Assembly: GCA_001772985.1 (NCBI GenBank)
Contig: MEVN01000021.1
Location: forward strand, 1 to 7,986
Reading direction: 5' to 3'
Length of the DNA stretch: 7,986 bases
From: a candidate division WWE3 bacterium RIFCSPLOWO2_12_FULL_36_10
GTDB lineage: Bacteria > Patescibacteriota > WWE3 > UBA101185 > UBA10185
The position numbers and the translations under genes were made by a program. This document shows, in pieces, positions 5,199-7,986 of the stretch. The stretch's first letter is position 1; each line of letters opens with the position of its first letter. The notes below the pieces were generated by a model. That model saw nothing but the letters and a program-made list of their open reading frames with translations, made no database searches and was not told the DNA's origin.

Positions 5199-5272
5199 TG
5201 GAGCGGGTGAAGGGAATCGAACCCTCGTCTTCTCCTTGGAAGGGAGACATTCTACCATTGAACCACACCCGC
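5199..5272 (-). tRNA. tRNA-Gly(TCC)
   Basis: The acceptor stem is GCGGGTG/CACCCGC, with discriminator T and an encoded CCA. The anticodon stem TCTCC/GGAGA with loop CTTCCAA gives anticodon TCC (codon GGA). The T-arm loop is TTCGATT. It is a single tRNA between the PH/SHOCT gene and the antitoxin operon, with no obvious terminator after the CCA. Confidence 0.95.
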
Positions 5273-5277
5273 ACATC

Positions 5278-5283
5278 AATATA
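5278..5283 (-). promoter_or_regulatory. Possible -10 box of tRNA-Gly
   Basis: On the minus strand TATATT (5 of 6 matches) ends 5 nt before the first base of mature tRNA-Gly, so transcription should begin at or within one or two bases of the mature 5' end. No convincing -35 hexamer is seen. Confidence 0.35.
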
Positions 5284-5299
5284 CTTTCACTATTTTAAC

Positions 5300-5749
5300 C
5301 TAATTATGGGACAAAATCTCGTTTCTTTTCTTTATGTGCTCCTTCTTAGTTAACCTACCTTTTTTATACAATTCATCTACCCTGCTTAATGACTTTTCAA
5401 GAATGTCGGAAATTGTAGAGTTCTTATTTAAATTATGTTCCGGTTTTGAGTGAACTTCACGAATTTTGCGATCAATTATATTTTTAGCCCTTTTTGCATC
5501 TTTATTTGGAACATGTTTAATTATTGCGTTCTCAAAACCCCCTGAATTTATAACCTCTATTGTCGCAAACATCAAGCCACTCCTCAAATTTGCCTGAGCT
5601 ATTTGAGTATAGGCAATTGTAACCTCCTCCTTTTTTATAAATCCTCTTTTCTTAAACACAATCCTATCGTCATATATTTGAAGCCTGTGTGCAAAAATTG
5701 ATTGATTTAAAAGCTTGTTTCCTTGAACTTCAAGCAAAAAATTAGACAT
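5300..5749 (-). CDS. PH-like domain protein with C-terminal SHOCT motif
   Basis: This 149-residue protein has two parts. Residues about 10-100 are a series of strands (LQIYDDRIVFKKRG, EEVTIAYTQIAQANLR, ATIEVINSGGF) and a closing helix. They resemble bacterial PH-like (bPH) domains, which bind or sit near membranes. Residues about 115-147 (ISDILEKSLSRVDELYKKGRLTKKEHIKKRNEIL) match the SHOCT motif, a short C-terminal helix pair seen on many membrane or secreted proteins. There is no signal peptide or membrane segment, so it is likely cytosolic or peripheral. It begins 6 nt after the small gene upstream and has no Shine-Dalgarno, so the two form one operon. The biochemical role is unknown. Confidence 0.65.
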   Translation of the reverse strand: MSNFLLEVQGNKLLNQSIFAHRLQIYDDRIVFKKRGFIKKEEVTIAYTQIAQANLRSGLMFATIEVINSGGFENAIIKHVPNKDAKRAKNIIDRKIREVHSKPEHNLNKNSTISDILEKSLSRVDELYKKGRLTKKEHIKKRNEILSHN

Positions 5750-5755
5750 CTATTT

Positions 5756-5938
5756 TTAGAAATCAGAGTCGTCGTCCCTTTCAAGTTCCGGTATGTAGTC
5801 ATCTTTTGGAGGTTTAACTCGTGGATTATCAGGGTCATTAATCTCAGCCAAACTGTCGCGACGTGGTTTTCTTGCACCTAGTGCGGTTATCTTTATAGGT
5901 GTTTTTATTTGCTTAGATTTATCTTTTATGCTTTTCAT
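5756..5938 (-). CDS. Small charged protein of unknown function
   Basis: This 60-residue protein starts at the ATG at 5936-5938. A longer frame from a TTG at 5956 runs through the -10 box and is rejected. The N-terminal third is strongly basic (MKSIKDKSKQIKTPIKIT). The middle has ARKPRRDS, and the C-terminal half is proline-rich and acidic, ending ELERDDDSDF. It has no predicted fold, membrane segment or cysteine and is probably disordered. It is co-transcribed with the PH/SHOCT gene 6 nt downstream, so it may be its partner or regulator. I do not recognise a family. The strong promoter and matched start codon argue that it is a real gene. Confidence 0.6.
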   Translation of the reverse strand: MKSIKDKSKQIKTPIKITALGARKPRRDSLAEINDPDNPRVKPPKDDYIPELERDDDSDF

Positions 5939-5945
5939 TACACAG

Positions 5946-5973
5946 ATTATGCACAAAAGTATTTTTATGTCCA
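5946..5973 (-). promoter_or_regulatory. Promoter of the small protein-PH/SHOCT operon
   Basis: On the minus strand TGGACA (5968-5973) is followed by a 16-bp spacer and CATAAT (5946-5951), each matching the consensus at 5 of 6. Seven nucleotides then lead to the ATG at 5938. This gives a leaderless transcript from the short gap after the L,D-transpeptidase stop. Confidence 0.6.
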
Positions 5974-5986
5974 GTGGGAAGTATTC

Positions 5987-7303
5987 TTATTCGTAAATAT
6001 ACACAGGCATGCCAACCTTTGCCCAATTGAATATTTCTAATGAGTCGTCAGGTGTTAGTTGTATGCACCCTCCGGTTGCCGGGCTTCCCATGGTATTCGG
6101 ATCTCTCGAATAAACCTTTCCGGCAGCATCTACATGATATGGAATTTCATGAAAGCCAAAACGGTAACCGTTTACAGTACCTAAAGGTAAATAATTAGGC
6201 ATATACCAGTTCCCGAAATAAGATATGGTCATTTTTTGCTTTCCAAGTACTTTATATTCTCCAGGTGGAGTTTCCCAAGTTAATCCGGTTGAAACTATAT
6301 ATGTTTTAACCAGTTTTCCATGTTCAAATCTGTATAGTCTTTGTTGAGATTTTATAACTTCCAAATAAACTTCGTGAAGCCCTCCGTTTGATCTTGGTTT
6401 ACCTTCTAAAGGTAATACAACAGCTAAATTTACTTGATAATCTGCAGCTCTATACAATATGGTTCTTTGAATTGCGGAAACTGATTCCTTCTTTAAAATT
6501 TTAACATCCGGCTTTTCATTATCCTTTTTTAATGATTCAAGGTAGCTTGCAACTTTTAATTCCGATACTCTACCTGTAAAAAATCCGTTTTCATCAACTA
6601 CTTCTATAAATTCACGTATTTTTTCGCCGGGAATATAAATTGGGTTTCTTCCATATTTTATTAATAACGGAATAGATATTTTTTCAACTAAGTCAAGTGT
6701 TGCTGTATTTTGAGCGTCTTTATCATCTGTATTTTTAAGTTTAAGAGTTATCTTTGTTGGGTCAGTACTCAATAACTTATTTAAACTCTCTTTATTCTCA
6801 AAATCCGATCTGTCAATTTTTACGATCGCATTAGATCCCGGTGATTTAAAAGTATAATTATCCAAAGATATAATGGTGTTTTTAGCTAAAAATTGAATCC
6901 CCTTTTCATAGTCGCTTAAAAATGCATCTAGTGCTTGTTTGTCAACGTTTATTGCATCAGTAGTATTTACATTTTCATTTGACGTATTTCTACATAAAAT
7001 CTTTAGCTTACCTATTTTGCAGTTTTTTGTTAACTTTTCTAAAACCTCAGTATTTAATGAAAAACCTAATTCTTTTAAGGTTACTGAACGACTATTAAAA
7101 TCAAGATTTAAATAAATTGGTGAGTTTAAAGATTTATTAAGTAATGCCAACCCCTCGTTATACGATTTTCCGTCAAGTTTAATGTTTCCTATTTTTGAGT
7201 TACTTCTAAAAATGGTGGCCGATTTAAAGTCAAATCCATTAAAAATAAAATATGCTGATACAGAAATCACAACTAAGGCAATTAAAACTAACAGACTCTT
7301 CAT
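5987..7303 (-). CDS. Membrane-anchored L,D-transpeptidase (YkuD domain)
   Basis: From the ATG at 7301-7303 the protein has 438 residues. It begins MKSLLVLIALVVISVSAYFIF, an uncleaved N-terminal anchor or signal. Residues about 35-100 (IGNIKLDGKSYNEGLALL, LKELGFSLN) resemble the PG_binding_4 domain that often precedes YkuD, and 205-260 may be a second, divergent copy. The YkuD catalytic domain fills about 308-438: VYLEVIKSQQRLYRFEHGKLV, TPPGEYKV, FHEIPYH with His385, and PATGGCIQL with Cys413. Such enzymes form 3-3 crosslinks in murein or attach proteins to it, outside the membrane. The usual SHGC signature is TGGC here, so the residue before Gly-Cys is not His. A -10 box (TATCAT) 6 nt before the ATG supports this start. 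The C39-like gene lies upstream on the same strand. Confidence 0.85.
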   Translation of the reverse strand: MKSLLVLIALVVISVSAYFIFNGFDFKSATIFRSNSKIGNIKLDGKSYNEGLALLNKSLNSPIYLNLDFNSRSVTLKELGFSLNTEVLEKLTKNCKIGKLKILCRNTSNENVNTTDAINVDKQALDAFLSDYEKGIQFLAKNTIISLDNYTFKSPGSNAIVKIDRSDFENKESLNKLLSTDPTKITLKLKNTDDKDAQNTATLDLVEKISIPLLIKYGRNPIYIPGEKIREFIEVVDENGFFTGRVSELKVASYLESLKKDNEKPDVKILKKESVSAIQRTILYRAADYQVNLAVVLPLEGKPRSNGGLHEVYLEVIKSQQRLYRFEHGKLVKTYIVSTGLTWETPPGEYKVLGKQKMTISYFGNWYMPNYLPLGTVNGYRFGFHEIPYHVDAAGKVYSRDPNTMGSPATGGCIQLTPDDSLEIFNWAKVGMPVYIYE

Positions 7304-7309
7304 GAATAA

Positions 7310-7315
7310 ATGATA
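7310..7315 (-). promoter_or_regulatory. -10 box of the L,D-transpeptidase gene
   Basis: On the minus strand TATCAT (5 of 6) lies 6 nt before the ATG at 7303, which would give a leaderless mRNA. No good -35 is seen. It lies in the 28-bp gap after the upstream peptidase stop, so it may add to read-through from that gene. Confidence 0.4.
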
Positions 7316-7331
7316 CATCAAAATAAGGAAG

Positions 7332-7986
7332 TTATTTAATATAGAATGGTTGAACCGGCCCTATTGTATTTATATATCCCTCAGGTTGAAGTAACGAGTT
7401 AGCACTAATATATTTATATTCCCTTAGAGGCCCGTAATAAGGATCGTTTACTATTAAGGAGTATGCCTTTTTACCGTCAAAACCTTTAATTCCAGTAACT
7501 AATAGTGCGTGCCCAGAAATTCCATCAAAGTTTTGGATGTTAAGTATCACAGGAAATCCTTGTTTTAACACTTCATATATTGCCTTAGGATTTTGCTCTA
7601 CCTTAGCACTTTCTTTATTGAAGTATTTTGAGGCGCCTAAAATATCATAAAAGCCTTTTCCCTTTACATAAACTGAGTTTGGAAGCTTATATATCACATC
7701 GTCAATGTTAACGTTTATCTTAATGTATTTTAGTGCCATTGCTACTACTGCAGGTCCACAGGCTGTACTGCCTACTTTTTCTTTAACTTCATCCGAAATG
7801 TCATTTAGCTGGCTAAAATACGGAACATTAAGCTGAACTCGTTTGTCATTTGAAATAATGAATGTGCTTGGAAATACCGTAGTACCAACGTTTTTGCCGT
7901 GGTTTTGTGAGCCTAAGATAGCTGAGTTGTATGGTACATTATTTAGCATAAGTTGGTTTGGCAGAAATGATATTTTACCAAAAAAA
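7332..7986 (-). CDS. C39-like (Peptidase_C39_2) cysteine peptidase, N-terminus outside window
   Basis: The frame is open to the right edge: eleven further in-frame residues (including GKISFLPNQL) precede the first ATG at 7949. The gene therefore probably starts beyond the window, perhaps with a signal peptide or anchor. Numbered from that ATG, the domain starts at VQLNVPYFSQLND (38-50). The nucleophile is Cys64 in STACGPA. His147 is in SGHALLVTGI, and Asn168-Asp169 in VNDPYYG completes the site. The fold is papain-like. Relatives are usually exported proteases or peptide/amide hydrolases whose substrates are mostly unknown. It lies 28 bp upstream of the L,D-transpeptidase gene on the same strand, which suggests a shared role in the cell envelope. 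The catalytic domain is complete within the window. Confidence 0.75.
   Translation of the reverse strand, partial: FFGKISFLPNQLMLNNVPYNSAILGSQNHGKNVGTTVFPSTFIISNDKRVQLNVPYFSQLNDISDEVKEKVGSTACGPAVVAMALKYIKINVNIDDVIYKLPNSVYVKGKGFYDILGASKYFNKESAKVEQNPKAIYEVLKQGFPVILNIQNFDGISGHALLVTGIKGFDGKKAYSLIVNDPYYGPLREYKYISANSLLQPEGYINTIGPVQPFYIK

Noticed and set aside
5939..5956. Longer small-protein start at TTG 5956
   Set aside because: It would translate through the CATAAT -10 box that lies 7 nt before the ATG at 5938.
7304..7321. Longer L,D-transpeptidase starts at TTG 7321 or ATG 7318
   Set aside because: The hydrophobic anchor begins cleanly at the ATG at 7303, with a -10 box 6 nt upstream.
1..7986. 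CRISPR array, rRNA, complete transposase or recoded TGA
   Set aside because: No regularly spaced repeats, no rRNA-like stretches, no full transposase frame, and the recognised genes contain no in-frame TGA.

Overview
The window is AT-rich, densely packed DNA that uses the standard bacterial code. Reading frames end in TAA or TAG, and TGA shows no sign of recoding. Genes are short and gaps are small. Almost no start codon is preceded by a Shine-Dalgarno sequence, whereas good -10 boxes lie only 6-9 nt before several ATGs. The encoded set (three toxin-antitoxin modules, an anchored PG_binding_4/YkuD L,D-transpeptidase, a C39-like peptidase, an S66 peptidase and a Ddl-like ATP-grasp enzyme) would suit a small-genome bacterium of the Patescibacteria/CPR type, perhaps Microgenomates-like. 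That assignment is inference from gene style, not from a marker gene.

Layout, left to right. 1-153(-): start of a membrane-anchored protein that runs off the window. 165-747(-): HepT/MntA (HEPN-MNT) toxin-antitoxin pair. 748-1006: a locally GC-rich, hairpin-rich segment that looks like a mobile-element end and may also terminate the next operon. 1007-1511(-): RelE-type toxin with Phd/YefM antitoxin. 1561-1757(-): tRNA-Leu(TAA) and tRNA-Arg(TCT). 1829-3890(+): S66 (LD-carboxypeptidase/MccF family) peptidase followed by a D-Ala-D-Ala-ligase-like ATP-grasp enzyme, the only plus-strand genes. 3885-5149(-): ribbon-helix-helix antitoxin, RelE/YafQ-like toxin and an endonuclease/exonuclease/phosphatase (EEP) family enzyme in one run. 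5199-5272(-): tRNA-Gly(TCC). 5300-5938(-): a small charged protein and a PH-like/SHOCT protein. 5987-7986(-): L,D-transpeptidase preceded by a C39-like cysteine peptidase whose N-terminus lies beyond the right edge.

Two themes stand out. One is regulation: both type II antitoxin promoters have readable operators. In one, two TGTACA palindromes lie 12 bp apart, the arrangement known for E. coli yefM-yoeB. In the other, two direct octamers lie 11 bp apart. Each of these operons starts 12-15 bp beyond the encoded CCA of a tRNA gene. The other theme is cell-wall or peptide chemistry: an S66 peptidase beside a peptide-ligase-type ATP-grasp enzyme, and a C39 peptidase beside an L,D-transpeptidase. 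The window shows promoters that would give leaderless mRNAs for at least six genes and, more tentatively, tRNAs transcribed from or near their mature 5' ends.
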